NCBI GenBank assembly: GCA_016191205.1
Contig: JACPPB010000007.1
Coordinates: 30,287 to 94,286 of the forward strand
DNA: 64,000 bases
Reading direction: 5' to 3'
From: Gammaproteobacteria bacterium
GTDB taxonomy: Bacteria; Pseudomonadota; Gammaproteobacteria; Pseudomonadales; Porticoccaceae
Position numbers and translations under genes: made by a program. The notes beneath the pieces are model-generated. The model made no database searches, was not told where the DNA came from, and saw only the letters and a program-made list of their open reading frames with translations. The number at the start of each line of letters is the position of its first letter. Position 1 is the stretch's first letter. Of this stretch, positions 9,781 to 18,130 are shown in pieces.

Positions 9781-10185
9781 CTAAGCGTCACTGTCCTGTT
9801 CTTCCTCGACGACCTCCAGGTACGCCTGGGCGTCGAGCAGATCGTCCAGCTCGGCAGGGTCCGCGATGCGCAGCCGGTAGAACCAGCCGTCGCCATAGGG
9901 CGAGGCGTTGATGATTTCGGGCGTATCCTCGAGTGCCTCGTTGATCGCAATGACGGTGCCGGTCAGGGGCGCGAAGACGTCGGACGCCGCCTTGACGGAC
10001 TCGACCACGCCAGCCTCCTGGCCGAGATCGAGTTCGTCCCCCAGCTCCGGCAACTCGACATAGACAATGTCGCCGAGGCTGTCCTGCGCATAATCGGTAA
10101 TGCCCACGGTCACGGTTCCATCACCTTCGTTGCGCACCCATTCGTGGGTTTCGCGGTAGCCAAGCTCCTTGGGGGTATCGACCAT
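9781..10185 (-). CDS. gcvH: Glycine cleavage system H protein
   Basis: 134 residues. It carries the aminomethyl group on a lipoyl arm between the P, T and L proteins of the glycine cleavage complex. The lipoylation Lys65 lies in VVESVKAASD, and ETHEW near the N-terminus is typical. The ATG at 10185 has GGAGAA upstream. The last residues are acidic (EEEQDSD). gcvT lies 80 bp upstream on the same strand. gcvP, often next, is not in the window. Confidence 0.97.
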   Translation of the reverse strand: MVDTPKELGYRETHEWVRNEGDGTVTVGITDYAQDSLGDIVYVELPELGDELDLGQEAGVVESVKAASDVFAPLTGTVIAINEALEDTPEIINASPYGDGWFYRLRIADPAELDDLLDAQAYLEVVEEEQDSDA

Positions 10186-10265
10186 GCTGGTTCTCCAATC
10201 TTCGGGGTGCCGAGTAATTCGTTGCCGGGTGTCCAGGGAAAATCCGCCGCCGGCGCGGCGGGCGC

Positions 10266-11354
10266 TCAGTTGTAAACCTTTTTACCATGGCGCACAAAGG
10301 GCGGCCGCACCACCCGCACCGGCGCCGGCCGACCGCGAATATCCACCACCGCCTCGCGCGCGCCGATGTCCGGAATGCGCGCCAGCGCAATGGCGTGGCC
10401 CAGAGTGGGGGAATAGGTACCGCTGGTGATGACGCCGACCTTCGGACTGCCCGCTACCCGCACCAACTGACCGGCCCGCAGCACGCCGGGTTTGGTCATC
10501 ACCAGGCCGGCCAGCGTCAGATACCCGCCCCGCTGACGCAGTTCCTCGAGGGCGGTACGACCGATGAAATGTCGGGTGTCGGGATCCCAGGCCAGGGTCC
10601 AGGCCATGTTGGCCTCGAGCGGGGTGACGTCCTCGTCCATCTCGTGGCTGTGGAGATTGAGTCCGGCCTCCAGACGCAGGGTATCGCGGGCGGCGAGCCC
10701 GGCGGGCCGCACACCCTGCGCCACCAGCGCGCGCCAGCAGTCCTCCGCGGCAGCCGCGGGCAGCATGATCTCGAAGCCGTCTTCGCCGGTATAACCGGTG
10801 CGCGCCACCAGCCAGTCATCCATCCGGATGGAGCTGAAGGATGCCAGTGACGCCAGCGGCGCGGCCGCTTCGCCGAAGGCGCCCTGCATCGCCACCAGCG
10901 CCGCCGGTCCCTGCACCGCGATGATGGCGCCATCGGTCTGTTCGCGCACTTTCACGCGCTGGCCGCTGGCCTGCCGGGTGATCCAGGGCAGCACGCGCTC
11001 GTGCGTGGCGCAGTTCAGCACCAGCCGGTAGCTGTCGTCCGCCAACGCATAGACGATCAGATCGTCGATCACGCCGCCCTTCTCGTTCAGCATGGCGCTG
11101 TAGAGCGCCGCGCCCGGAGTCGTGAGACGAGCCACGTCGTTGGCCAGCAGGCGGCGCAGAAAATCCCGCGCCCCGCTGCCGTTCACGTCCACCGTGGTCA
11201 TATGACTGACGTCGAACAGGCCCGCCTGCTCGCGCACGCAGCGGTGCTCGATCAGTTGCGAACCATAGTGAAGTGGCATATCCCAGCCGGCGAAATCGAC
11301 CATGCGGGCGCCGTGGCGGATATGGGTATCGTAAAGAGGGGTACGCCGGCCCAT
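10266..11354 (-). CDS. gcvT: Glycine cleavage system T protein (aminomethyltransferase)
   Basis: 362 residues. It transfers the methylene group from H-protein-bound aminomethyl to tetrahydrofolate, releasing ammonia. Visible are the N-terminal HGARMVDFAGWDMPLHY, the DVSHM motif, VARTGYTGEDGFEI and RDTLRLEAGLNLHSHEMDE, and the C-terminal barrel ending in RHGKKVYN. It heads a gcvT-gcvH-NRDE run on the minus strand. The upstream spacer to the divergent SDR gene is only about 120 bp, too short for a tandem glycine riboswitch. Confidence 0.97.
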   Translation of the reverse strand: MGRRTPLYDTHIRHGARMVDFAGWDMPLHYGSQLIEHRCVREQAGLFDVSHMTTVDVNGSGARDFLRRLLANDVARLTTPGAALYSAMLNEKGGVIDDLIVYALADDSYRLVLNCATHERVLPWITRQASGQRVKVREQTDGAIIAVQGPAALVAMQGAFGEAAAPLASLASFSSIRMDDWLVARTGYTGEDGFEIMLPAAAAEDCWRALVAQGVRPAGLAARDTLRLEAGLNLHSHEMDEDVTPLEANMAWTLAWDPDTRHFIGRTALEELRQRGGYLTLAGLVMTKPGVLRAGQLVRVAGSPKVGVITSGTYSPTLGHAIALARIPDIGAREAVVDIRGRPAPVRVVRPPFVRHGKKVYN

Positions 11355-11378
11355 GCTGCCTCCCGCGCGGAGTCGTGC

Positions 11379-11407
11379 ATTCTAAACGGCGCCCGGCATC
11401 GGGTCGA
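11379..11407 (-). promoter_or_regulatory. Candidate sigma-70 promoter for gcvT
   Basis: Minus strand TCGACC (11407-11402), 17-bp spacer, TAGAAT (11384-11379). The expected start site is about 20 bases before the gcvT ATG. Four of six -35 bases and five of six -10 bases match consensus. Confidence 0.45.
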
Positions 11408-11473
11408 GACAGATCGCACACAGGGCCGGGGGCTATACTCGCTAGGCGCAGGGCAATAACAGCGGAGACAGGC

Positions 11474-12262
11474 ATGGATCTCGGACTCGAAGGCAGGGTG
11501 GCGCTGGTGACCGGCAGCAATCGCGGTACCGGGGCGATCATCGCGGAGCGGCTCGCCGCCGAAGGCGCTACCGTGATCGCCCACGGCTTCACCGCCGGCA
11601 GCGCCGACCATCTGCTCGGGCAAGGCGTAGCGCACGCGGTGTGGGGCGATCTGTGCACCGACCCGGGCTGCGATCAGGTGGCGCGGGACGCCCTCGCGCT
11701 GACCGGGCGCGTCGATATTCTGGTGAACAACTACGGCACCGCCGAGGAAGCACGCTGGGCCGACGCCGACACCGAAGTCTGGCTCGACATGTACCAGAAA
11801 AACCTGCTGTCGGCGGTGCGCCTTGCGCGCCTGCTCAGCCCCCAGATGCGCGACCGCGGCTGGGGGCGGATCATCCAGCTTGGCACCATCGGCTCGACCC
11901 AGCCGAACGCGCTGCGGCCCGCGTATTACGCCGCCAAGAGCGCGCTGGCGAGCATCGCGGTGACCCTGTCGCAGGAGCTGGCCAATAGCGGCATCACCGT
12001 GAACACGGTATCGCCGGGTTATATCCGCACCCCGGAAGTGGAAGCGGCGTTTCGCGCCAAGGCCGCGCGCGAAGGCTGGGGCGACGACTGGGCGACCATC
12101 GAGGCGCGCATCGTCGCCCGGCGCTTTCCGAATCCCGTCGGTCGCATCGCCACCCGCGAAGAAGTCGCCGACCTGGTGTGCTTTGTCGCCAGCACGCGGG
12201 CCGCCTTCATCAACGGTCAGAACCTGCGCATCGACGGCGGCGCGCTGGGCCTGGTGCAATAG
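11474..12262 (+). CDS. Short-chain dehydrogenase/reductase
   Basis: 262 residues with a classical SDR Rossmann fold: TGSNRGTG cofactor motif near the N-terminus, NNYG in place of NNAG, the YxxxK pair in AYYAAKSAL, and the NTVSPGYIRTPE region. The C-terminal GQNLRIDGG is typical. The residue 13 places before the catalytic Tyr, usually Ser, reads Thr here. NADP or NAD use and the substrate cannot be fixed. ATG 11474 follows GCGGAGACAG. It stands alone between divergent gcvT and ettA, with a TATACT -10-like hexamer at 11434. Confidence 0.87.
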   Translation: MDLGLEGRVALVTGSNRGTGAIIAERLAAEGATVIAHGFTAGSADHLLGQGVAHAVWGDLCTDPGCDQVARDALALTGRVDILVNNYGTAEEARWADADTEVWLDMYQKNLLSAVRLARLLSPQMRDRGWGRIIQLGTIGSTQPNALRPAYYAAKSALASIAVTLSQELANSGITVNTVSPGYIRTPEVEAAFRAKAAREGWGDDWATIEARIVARRFPNPVGRIATREEVADLVCFVASTRAAFINGQNLRIDGGALGLVQ

Positions 12263-12357
12263 CCGGCAGCCGGCGTATCGCAAGCGCCGACCCTGCCGGG
12301 AGCGAACCGGTTCGGCTACAATGCCGGCCCATTCCAGCCTTTGATTCTCCCCACGCA

Positions 12358-14022
12358 ATGGCCCAATACGTCTATACCATGAACCGGGTGGGCAAGATCG
12401 TCCCGCCCAAGCGCGAAATCCTCAAGGATATTTCCCTGTCGTTTTTCCCCGGCGCCAAGATCGGCGTGCTGGGGCTGAACGGTTCCGGCAAATCTACCCT
12501 GCTGCGCATCATGGCGGGCGTGGACACCGACATCGTCGGCGAGGCGCGGCCGATGCCGGGCCTCAAGATCGGCTACCTGTCGCAGGAGCCCCAGCTCGAC
12601 GATGCCAAGGATGTACGCGGCAATGTCGAAGACGGCGTGCACGAAGCGGTGGGCGCGCTGCGGGAGCTGGATCAGGTATTCGCCGCCTATGGCGAAGCGG
12701 ACGCCGACTTCGATGCGCTGGCCAAGCGCCAGAGCGAGCTCGAAGACATCATCCAGGCCTGGGACGCCCACAATCTGAATCACACCCTGGACGTCGCCGC
12801 CGACGCCCTGCGGCTGCCACCCTGGGACGCGGACGTTTCCCGCCTGTCAGGCGGCGAGCGCCGTCGCGTCGCGCTGTGCAAGCTGCTGCTGTCGCGCCCC
12901 GACATGCTGCTGCTGGACGAACCCACCAACCACCTGGATGCCGAATCCGTGTTCTGGCTGGAGCAGTTCCTGCACAATTTTTCCGGCACCGTGGTCGCGG
13001 TCACCCACGACCGCTACTTCCTCGACAATGTCGCGGGCTGGATTCTGGAACTCGACCGCGGCCGCGGCATTCCCTACGAGGGCAATTACAGCACCTGGCT
13101 GGAAGCCAAGGAAAAACGTCTGGCGCAGGAGCAGCGCACCGAAGAGAGCCACCGCAAGGCCCTCAAGGAAGAGCTGGAGTGGGTGCGCAAGAATCCCAAG
13201 GCGCGCCAGGCCAAGAACAAGGCCCGCCTGCAACGCTTCGATGAGCTCAGCAGCCAGGAATTCCAGGCCCGCAACGAAACCAATGAAATCTATATCCCGC
13301 CCGGACCACGGCTGGGCGACAAGGTGATCCAGCTCGAAGGTGTCTGCAAAGGCTTTGGCGACCACCTGCTGATCGACAATCTGAACCTGAACATTCCCAA
13401 AGGCGCCGTGGTCGGCATCATCGGCGGCAACGGTGCGGGCAAATCCACCCTGTTCCGGATGATCGCCGGCAGCGAGCAACCCGACGCCGGCCGGGTCGTC
13501 CTCGGCGAAACGGTGCAACTCGCCTTCGTCGAGCAGAGCCGCGCATCGCTCGACGACAGCAGGACGGTGTGGGAAGCCATCTCCGGCGGTCAGGACATCC
13601 TGCGCATCGGCACCTACGAGGTGGGTTCGCGTTCCTATGTGGGCCGCTTCAACTTCAAGGGCAGCGACCAGCAGAAACGTGTCGGCGATCTTTCCGGCGG
13701 TGAGCGCGGCCGCCTGCATCTGGCCAATACCCTCAAACAGGGCGCCAACGTGCTGCTCCTGGATGAACCCTCCAACGATCTGGATCTGGAAACCCTGCGC
13801 GCGCTGGAAGAAGCGATTCTGGCGTTTCCCGGCTGCGCCCTGGTGATCTCCCACGACCGCTGGTTTCTCGACCGTATCGCGACCCACATTCTGGCGTTCG
13901 AAGGCAACAGCGAGGTGGTGTTCCACGCGGGCAACTACAGCGATTACCACGAGGATCTGCTGGCCCGCAAAGGTGCGGAAGCACAACCACAGCGCGTCCG
14001 CTACAAACCGCTGAAAACCTGA
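12358..14022 (+). CDS. ettA: Energy-dependent translational throttle protein, ABC-F
   Basis: 554 residues, the EttA length, with two ABC ATPase domains and no membrane segments. The first domain has [24 protein letters not shown] and DEPTNHLD; the second has GGNGAGKST, LSGGERGRLHLANTL and DEPSNDLD. The charged linker at about residues 240-310 is the P-site tRNA interaction motif. It binds the ribosomal E site and gates the first peptide bond according to the ATP/ADP ratio. The start YVYTMNRVGKIVPP is diagnostic. A TACAAT hexamer at 12317 may be its -10. Confidence 0.96.
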   Translation: MAQYVYTMNRVGKIVPPKREILKDISLSFFPGAKIGVLGLNGSGKSTLLRIMAGVDTDIVGEARPMPGLKIGYLSQEPQLDDAKDVRGNVEDGVHEAVGALRELDQVFAAYGEADADFDALAKRQSELEDIIQAWDAHNLNHTLDVAADALRLPPWDADVSRLSGGERRRVALCKLLLSRPDMLLLDEPTNHLDAESVFWLEQFLHNFSGTVVAVTHDRYFLDNVAGWILELDRGRGIPYEGNYSTWLEAKEKRLAQEQRTEESHRKALKEELEWVRKNPKARQAKNKARLQRFDELSSQEFQARNETNEIYIPPGPRLGDKVIQLEGVCKGFGDHLLIDNLNLNIPKGAVVGIIGGNGAGKSTLFRMIAGSEQPDAGRVVLGETVQLAFVEQSRASLDDSRTVWEAISGGQDILRIGTYEVGSRSYVGRFNFKGSDQQKRVGDLSGGERGRLHLANTLKQGANVLLLDEPSNDLDLETLRALEEAILAFPGCALVISHDRWFLDRIATHILAFEGNSEVVFHAGNYSDYHEDLLARKGAEAQPQRVRYKPLKT

Positions 14023-14082
14023 CCCGCGCAATCCCAAGGGCCCTGCCGATGGCGGGGCATGCCGGATGGAGGAGACGACCTC

Positions 14083-14649
14083 GTGATCGACACCACTTTT
14101 CTCGCCGTCGGCTCGTTGATGCTGCTGTCGGGGTATGCCGTGATGGGCCGCGGCAACCTGGTGCACATGCAACACCAGGTCACCCAGGCATGGGAACTCA
14201 TCAGGACACCACTGAAGCAACGGGACGCGGCGCTGAGCGAACTGGAGACCTTGTGTCGCGCGTCGGTCCCGCAGGAGCCCGCGCCATTGGCGCGGATCGC
14301 GGCGGCGCGAACGCGGGTCGCGCGCGCCCATGAGGCGTTTGATCCGGTCGCATTTGGAGCCGCGGAAACCGAACTGCGCAACGCGATCAGCGGACTGTTC
14401 GCAACGGCAACAAAAGCCGGCCTGGATACCGATTCGCTGTTGCAGCAACCGTTGTTGCAGCTCGGCGCCTGCGAAGCAGGCATCGCGGATCGCTGCCGGG
14501 TCTACAACGCGGCGGTTGATTTCCTCAACGTCCGGATCAGGCACTTCCCCTACCTGCTGCTGGCCCGGCCACTGGGGTTTCACGCGTTCGACCGCCTGGA
14601 CCTGACTGTCTGGAAAGCGACCGCTACCGACGGCGAGGTGTCGCGGTAA
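14083..14649 (+). CDS. LemA family protein
   Basis: 188 residues from the GTG at 14083, which has GGAGGAG eight bases upstream; an ATG 24 bases earlier is less likely. One N-terminal transmembrane segment (about residues 5-25) is followed by a helical domain. The C-terminal RVYNAAVDFLNVRIRHFP with FGFHAFDRLDL-like spacing (here LGFHAFDRLDL) matches the LemA family, whose members are membrane-anchored helical bundles of uncertain role. LemA is usually next to a peptidase or TPM-domain gene; here it stands alone between ettA and the L,D-transpeptidase. Confidence 0.75.
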   Translation: MIDTTFLAVGSLMLLSGYAVMGRGNLVHMQHQVTQAWELIRTPLKQRDAALSELETLCRASVPQEPAPLARIAAARTRVARAHEAFDPVAFGAAETELRNAISGLFATATKAGLDTDSLLQQPLLQLGACEAGIADRCRVYNAAVDFLNVRIRHFPYLLLARPLGFHAFDRLDLTVWKATATDGEVSR

Positions 14650-14777
14650 TCCTGTTTCGTGTAACTGGTTTCGTACAAGTGGGCTTCAGAGCAGCCATGG
14701 CGTTGCCGATAATCTTCCGCTCACCAACTTTGGATGCGCCGATCGTCGCGTACCGGCGCTATTTTCAGGATCTTGCC

Positions 14778-15779
14778 ATGTTCTGGTTCAGCCGCCCGCT
14801 GTGGGCGACGTTGCTTTTCGGCGCGCTGGTGGTCAAAGCCCCCGCTTACGCGGACACCTTCCTCCTCACGCCTGCGGATACGCGGCTGGTGGGGACGGTG
14901 CGCTACATCAAATCGCGGACCGAAGATACGCTGGTCGATCTCGCTCTGCTGCACGGCCAGGGCTACGACGAAATGCGCAGCGCAAACCCGGACGTTGACG
15001 CCTGGCTTCCCGGACAGGGCACCCAGATCACGATTCCCTCCCAATATCTCCTGCCCGATGCGGCGCGGGAAGGCATCATTGTGAATCTGGCGGAAATGCG
15101 CCTGTTTTACTATCCCAAACCCGGCGTCGGCATCCCGCCATCCGTCATCACTTATCCGATCGGCATCGGTCGCGACGACTGGCCCTCTCCTACCGGGGCG
15201 ACCAAGATAGTGGAAAAAATCCCCCAGCCGGCATGGCGCCCCCCGGCGTCCATTCGCGCGGAGCACGCCGCCCAAGGCCGGCCCTTGCCCATGCTGGTGC
15301 CACCCGGACCCGACAACCCGCTGGGCCAATATGCGATGCGCCTGGGGATCTCGGGCTATCTTCTGCACGGCACCAACAAGCGTTACGGCGTGGGCATGCG
15401 GGTATCCCACGGCTGCATCCGGCTGTATCCGGCGGACATCGAGGCATTGTTCGCCCAGGTGCCCAATGGCACTCGGGTGGAGCTGATCGATCAGCCCTAC
15501 AAGGCCGCCGTTCAGAACGGACGTCTCTATGTCGAAGTCCATCAGCGATATACCGAGAATGGCGCGGTACAGGGCGACTTCACTGCCTTGCTGGAAGTGG
15601 TTCACCGAACCCTGGCCGAGCAATCCAACCTGCTGGCGGGAACGCCAAATCTGGCGCTGCTCCCCGCCATTTATGCCCGCGCAAGCGGGATGCCGGTCGC
15701 GCTCGAGACCATCGGTGGGGGTCGGCCCGCCGCTGACAGCCATCGGCTCACGCAGGCAGGCGGGGCCGGGGCGCGGTAA
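14778..15779 (+). CDS. L,D-transpeptidase (YkuD domain), periplasmic
   Basis: 333 residues from ATG 14778; the upstream frame extension lacks a signal peptide and is discarded. A signal peptide (residues 1-25, ending APAYA) is followed by a LysM-like segment (about 35-95), then the YkuD domain with His197 (LLHGTN) and the catalytic Cys213 in SHGCIRLYP. Such enzymes (ErfK/YbiS/YcfS type) attach Braun-type lipoproteins to peptidoglycan or make 3-3 cross-links. The next gene, convergent, encodes an Lpp/OprI-like lipoprotein ending in Lys, a likely substrate. Confidence 0.92.
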   Translation: MFWFSRPLWATLLFGALVVKAPAYADTFLLTPADTRLVGTVRYIKSRTEDTLVDLALLHGQGYDEMRSANPDVDAWLPGQGTQITIPSQYLLPDAAREGIIVNLAEMRLFYYPKPGVGIPPSVITYPIGIGRDDWPSPTGATKIVEKIPQPAWRPPASIRAEHAAQGRPLPMLVPPGPDNPLGQYAMRLGISGYLLHGTNKRYGVGMRVSHGCIRLYPADIEALFAQVPNGTRVELIDQPYKAAVQNGRLYVEVHQRYTENGAVQGDFTALLEVVHRTLAEQSNLLAGTPNLALLPAIYARASGMPVALETIGGGRPAADSHRLTQAGGAGAR

Positions 15780-15806
15780 TCACCCCAACCTCAGCCGCAG
15801 ACAGTC

Positions 15807-15841
15807 AAAAAAAAAGCCGGCCCGGTATGCCCGGGCTCGGC
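15807..15841 (-). terminator. Rho-independent terminator of the Lpp-like gene
   Basis: Minus strand: a GC-rich hairpin (15841-15816; CCGAGCCCGG pairing with CCGGGC-CGG, loop CATA, one bulge) followed by nine T (15815-15807). It lies about 45 bp after the Lpp-like stop. A second perfect 9-bp stem (GACCGGCCC / GGGCCGGTC, 15853-15876) lies closer to the stop. Confidence 0.85.
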
Positions 15842-15885
15842 CTGTGTCACACGACCGGCCCGCCAGGGGGCCGGTCGCGGGACGA

Positions 15886-16173
15886 TCACTTGCGCTGTGA
15901 GCGCTCGAATACGCGATCCAGCTTGCTCTGAACTTCGGAGGCCGTAGCCTGAGCTTTGTCAGCCTTGGCAGAGGCTGCGTCTGCCGCGGATTTTGCGGCT
16001 GAAGCAGTTTGCTGCGCTGAGCTCGCGCTCTGCTTGGCTTCCTGAGCAGTACGCAGCGCTTCGTCTGCCGTGCTCTGGGCCTTCTGGACGCTGGAGTTGG
16101 ATGCGCAACCTGCGGCCAGAGCCACAACAGCTGCCAGAGCCAGTACCTTTATTCCCTTGCTTTGCTGAAGCAT
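15886..16173 (-). CDS. Lpp/OprI-type alanine-zipper outer-membrane lipoprotein
   Basis: 95 residues: signal peptide with lipobox LAAGC, then an almost uninterrupted heptad-like Ala/Ser/Lys/Gln coiled coil, ending RSQRK. Length, Ala-zipper and terminal Lys are those of OprI/Braun lipoprotein, which trimerises and ties the outer membrane to peptidoglycan through the last Lys. Start ATG 16173 has AAGGGG upstream. A strong terminator follows. The L,D-transpeptidase gene next door would be the enzyme for attachment. Expression is probably high, but I could not identify a convincing promoter. Confidence 0.87.
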   Translation of the reverse strand: MLQQSKGIKVLALAAVVALAAGCASNSSVQKAQSTADEALRTAQEAKQSASSAQQTASAAKSAADAASAKADKAQATASEVQSKLDRVFERSQRK

Positions 16174-16377
16174 GGTAAATCCCCTTGATGGAATGATCAG
16201 TTTGGCACACTAACGAAACAGTGGTGTCGCATCGCCCCCGATTGCCCGGCACCGCCCAACCCGCAGACAGCGCTCAAACCGCCAGGCACCACGACCACCG
16301 GCGGAACCATACCAAATTCAGACCAAAAACGCAGCCGATATGTATCAAGTTCTTATGCAAATTCCGGTAGCGAGTGC

Positions 16378-17346
16378 TCAAAGTCGGGCGGGGGCGGCAA
16401 CTGGCGCCGTTTCCGGCGGTGCGGGCGAAACCGCATGCAGCGGGCGAACCCAAAAATCCAGGTCGCGCGGTGCCCCGCTGCGGCGCCAGGCCTCGAGCGC
16501 GGCCTTTACGCTGTCAAAACGCCCGAAAGTGACCAAAGCGTGGTACGGACCCTGAGGTTCGTGGCGCAGGATCAAGTCCGGCAGCTCTTCGAGGTTGTGC
16601 TGGGCAATGTAAGCGCGGGCAGCACGCTCACTTCTGAAGGCGCCGATCTGCACCGTGTAGGTACGCCGGTCGCTGACGCCCGGCTGATCCGATCCCGAAA
16701 CCGGGCCAGGCGCCGGAACTGACTGTTTTGGGGCGGACATGGCGGCGACGGCGAGCGCGTTTTCGGATTCCGGTGCCAACTCGCGGGCATCTCCCTTCCG
16801 TTCCGCTATCGCTTTCACGTCTGCTGCCGCCTTTTCCCAGCGCGCCAATACCGGCTCCGGCTCGGGAGGCGGTTTCCGCGGTTCCGGATTTGACGTCTTG
16901 GACGCGGGCGCCGGTGGGATGTCCACACCTCCAGCCGACAGTGCCGGCAGGCCTGCGCTCCAGCGATTGGTTGCGCCCACACCCTTGTCTGTGCCGGCAC
17001 TGTCGTGCACGAACGCCGATTGAGACGCCGTCTCGGCGGTGCTCCTCGTCGCGTTTCGCGGATCATCTGCGACAACCGCAGTTCCGACCGCGCCGCCACG
17101 CGCAACCTGACGCGGCGCGTCGGCAGGGTTGGCTTGCCGAGCCGCCGCGCCCTGTGCCGCGGGCGCTACATTGCCCTTGCTCTGATTGCAGGTCCAGTCG
17201 CGCCCATCCGGTGTTCGCTCGCAGAACCAGCTTTCCCGATCACTTTGCGACGACGACGTTGCGCAGCCGGCCGAGCAAATCACGAGCGCGCCCATCAGGG
17301 CTTTGCGAGGCAACGCCCAACCGCTACGCTGTGATCGCCCAGGCAT
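16378..17346 (-). CDS. SPOR-domain lipoprotein
   Basis: 322 residues from ATG 17346; a TTG 15 bases upstream, overlapping the preceding stop, is an alternative. Lipobox-like CSAGC ends a signal peptide, a long low-complexity Ala/Pro linker spans about 60-220, and a SPOR domain (TYTVQIGAFRSERAARAYI to about residue 300) binds denuded glycan strands at the septum. It lies 11 bp after the DUF4404 gene, so the two probably form an operon. Its role in division or envelope maintenance is inferred from the domain. Confidence 0.82.
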   Translation of the reverse strand: MPGRSQRSGWALPRKALMGALVICSAGCATSSSQSDRESWFCERTPDGRDWTCNQSKGNVAPAAQGAAARQANPADAPRQVARGGAVGTAVVADDPRNATRSTAETASQSAFVHDSAGTDKGVGATNRWSAGLPALSAGGVDIPPAPASKTSNPEPRKPPPEPEPVLARWEKAAADVKAIAERKGDARELAPESENALAVAAMSAPKQSVPAPGPVSGSDQPGVSDRRTYTVQIGAFRSERAARAYIAQHNLEELPDLILRHEPQGPYHALVTFGRFDSVKAALEAWRRSGAPRDLDFWVRPLHAVSPAPPETAPVAAPARL

Positions 17347-17357
17347 GGCCGCAGTAT

Positions 17358-17618
17358 TCAAATACCGAGGTCGGCGAGCGCATCGACGACCCGGCGAATG
17401 GCAGCGGCGATGCCCGGGTGATCGGACTCGAACACACCCACCTGGGCCTCGAGCCGCGCGCGCAGCTTTCTCCGCCCCGCGTTCAGGGGTTCGGCGGTAA
17501 GGGTGGTGACGTCGTGGACCACGTTACTCACGAGCGTCAGCAGATCGGGATCTGCCGCGCTGGCGCGCGCAAGCTCCTCCTGCAGGGCAGCCAACTCTTC
17601 GGCGAGGGATTTCTGCAT
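17358..17618 (-). CDS. DUF4404 family protein
   Basis: 86 residues from ATG 17618, which has GGAG eight bases upstream. A helical protein with two segments, SLAEELAALQEELARA at the N-terminus and FESDHPGIAAAIRRVVDALADLGI at the end, matching DUF4404, a small cytoplasmic family of unknown function in gammaproteobacteria. It shares an operon with the SPOR lipoprotein. Confidence 0.75.
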   Translation of the reverse strand: MQKSLAEELAALQEELARASAADPDLLTLVSNVVHDVTTLTAEPLNAGRRKLRARLEAQVGVFESDHPGIAAAIRRVVDALADLGI

Positions 17619-17970
17619 ATCTAAGGCTCCGACCATGCGTTATTGCTGGGATTTCGGGGATGGCTTGAACAAGTGCCGCGGCGAACCCGGGAGAACGCCA
17701 TTTTCCGATCCGGTTTTGGCATGCGTACCGTACCCGAAAAAACGGCCGTTCCGCGCACCCGTCGGCTTGAGTCACCACCGGACAACCATCGTACCCGCCT
17801 GGGCAAGCCGCCAGAACGCTTTGATATTCCCGGGTCCCCGCCGGCACGGGACGACGATGCCGCGGTGATGCCAAGCATCCGCGTGCTCACCGGATGCTAC
17901 TTTATGCCATGCCCGGCGGTTAGCACAGGAGCGGTTGATCCGCCGGGGGCGCGTCACCACCGCGCACCAC
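17619..17970. other. Non-coding stretch upstream of amtB with nothing recognised
   Basis: About 350 bases between the DUF4404 gene and the amtB control region. Open frames here give arginine/proline-rich translations with no family likeness. I see no RNA gene, and no glnK, which often precedes amtB. The following 160 bases hold the amtB regulatory sites listed separately. Confidence 0.6.
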
Positions 17971-17971
17971 A

Positions 17972-18000
17972 ATAATGCGCCACTCAGGCGCCCGCATTAT
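17972..18000. promoter_or_regulatory. Double inverted repeat upstream of the amtB promoter
   Basis: ATAATGCG (17972-17979) and CGCATTAT (17993-18000) are perfect inverted copies. Inside them TGCGCC-ACTCA-GGCGCC (17976-17992) is a second dyad resembling the NtrC half-sites TGCACC-N5-GGTGCA. It lies directly beside the -24 element, centred near -43. It may be an activator or repressor site, or a hairpin. Confidence 0.5.
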
Positions 18001-18002
18001 GC

Positions 18003-18018
18003 TGGCGCAATATTTGCC
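18003..18018 (+). promoter_or_regulatory. Sigma-54 (-24/-12) promoter of amtB
   Basis: TGGCGC-AATAT-TTGCC keeps the invariant GG and GC 12 bases apart and fits TGGCAC-N5-TTGC at all but one position. It lies about 110 bp before the amtB start. amtB is a classical NtrC/RpoN target, and rpoN is in this window. Confidence 0.8.
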
Positions 18019-18130
18019 CCGCAAAGGGAATAGCTCCAGATTTCCAGAAAATATGCCCACAAATGGGGCTATATCATCCTTGCTTTAATAATTTCGCACC
18101 ATTTTTGAGCACATTTTCCGCGAGACATCT

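Noticed and set aside
11355..11473. Glycine riboswitch upstream of gcvT
   Set aside because: The spacer is too short and shared with a divergent gene; no glycine aptamer core seen.
12847..14583. Minus-strand open frame opposite ettA
   Set aside because: Mirror of a fully conserved ABC-F gene; no recognisable domain.
17643..17975. A 110-codon plus-strand frame upstream of amtB
   Set aside because: Arg/Pro-rich translation without a ribosome binding site or family likeness; its end overlaps the amtB regulatory dyad.
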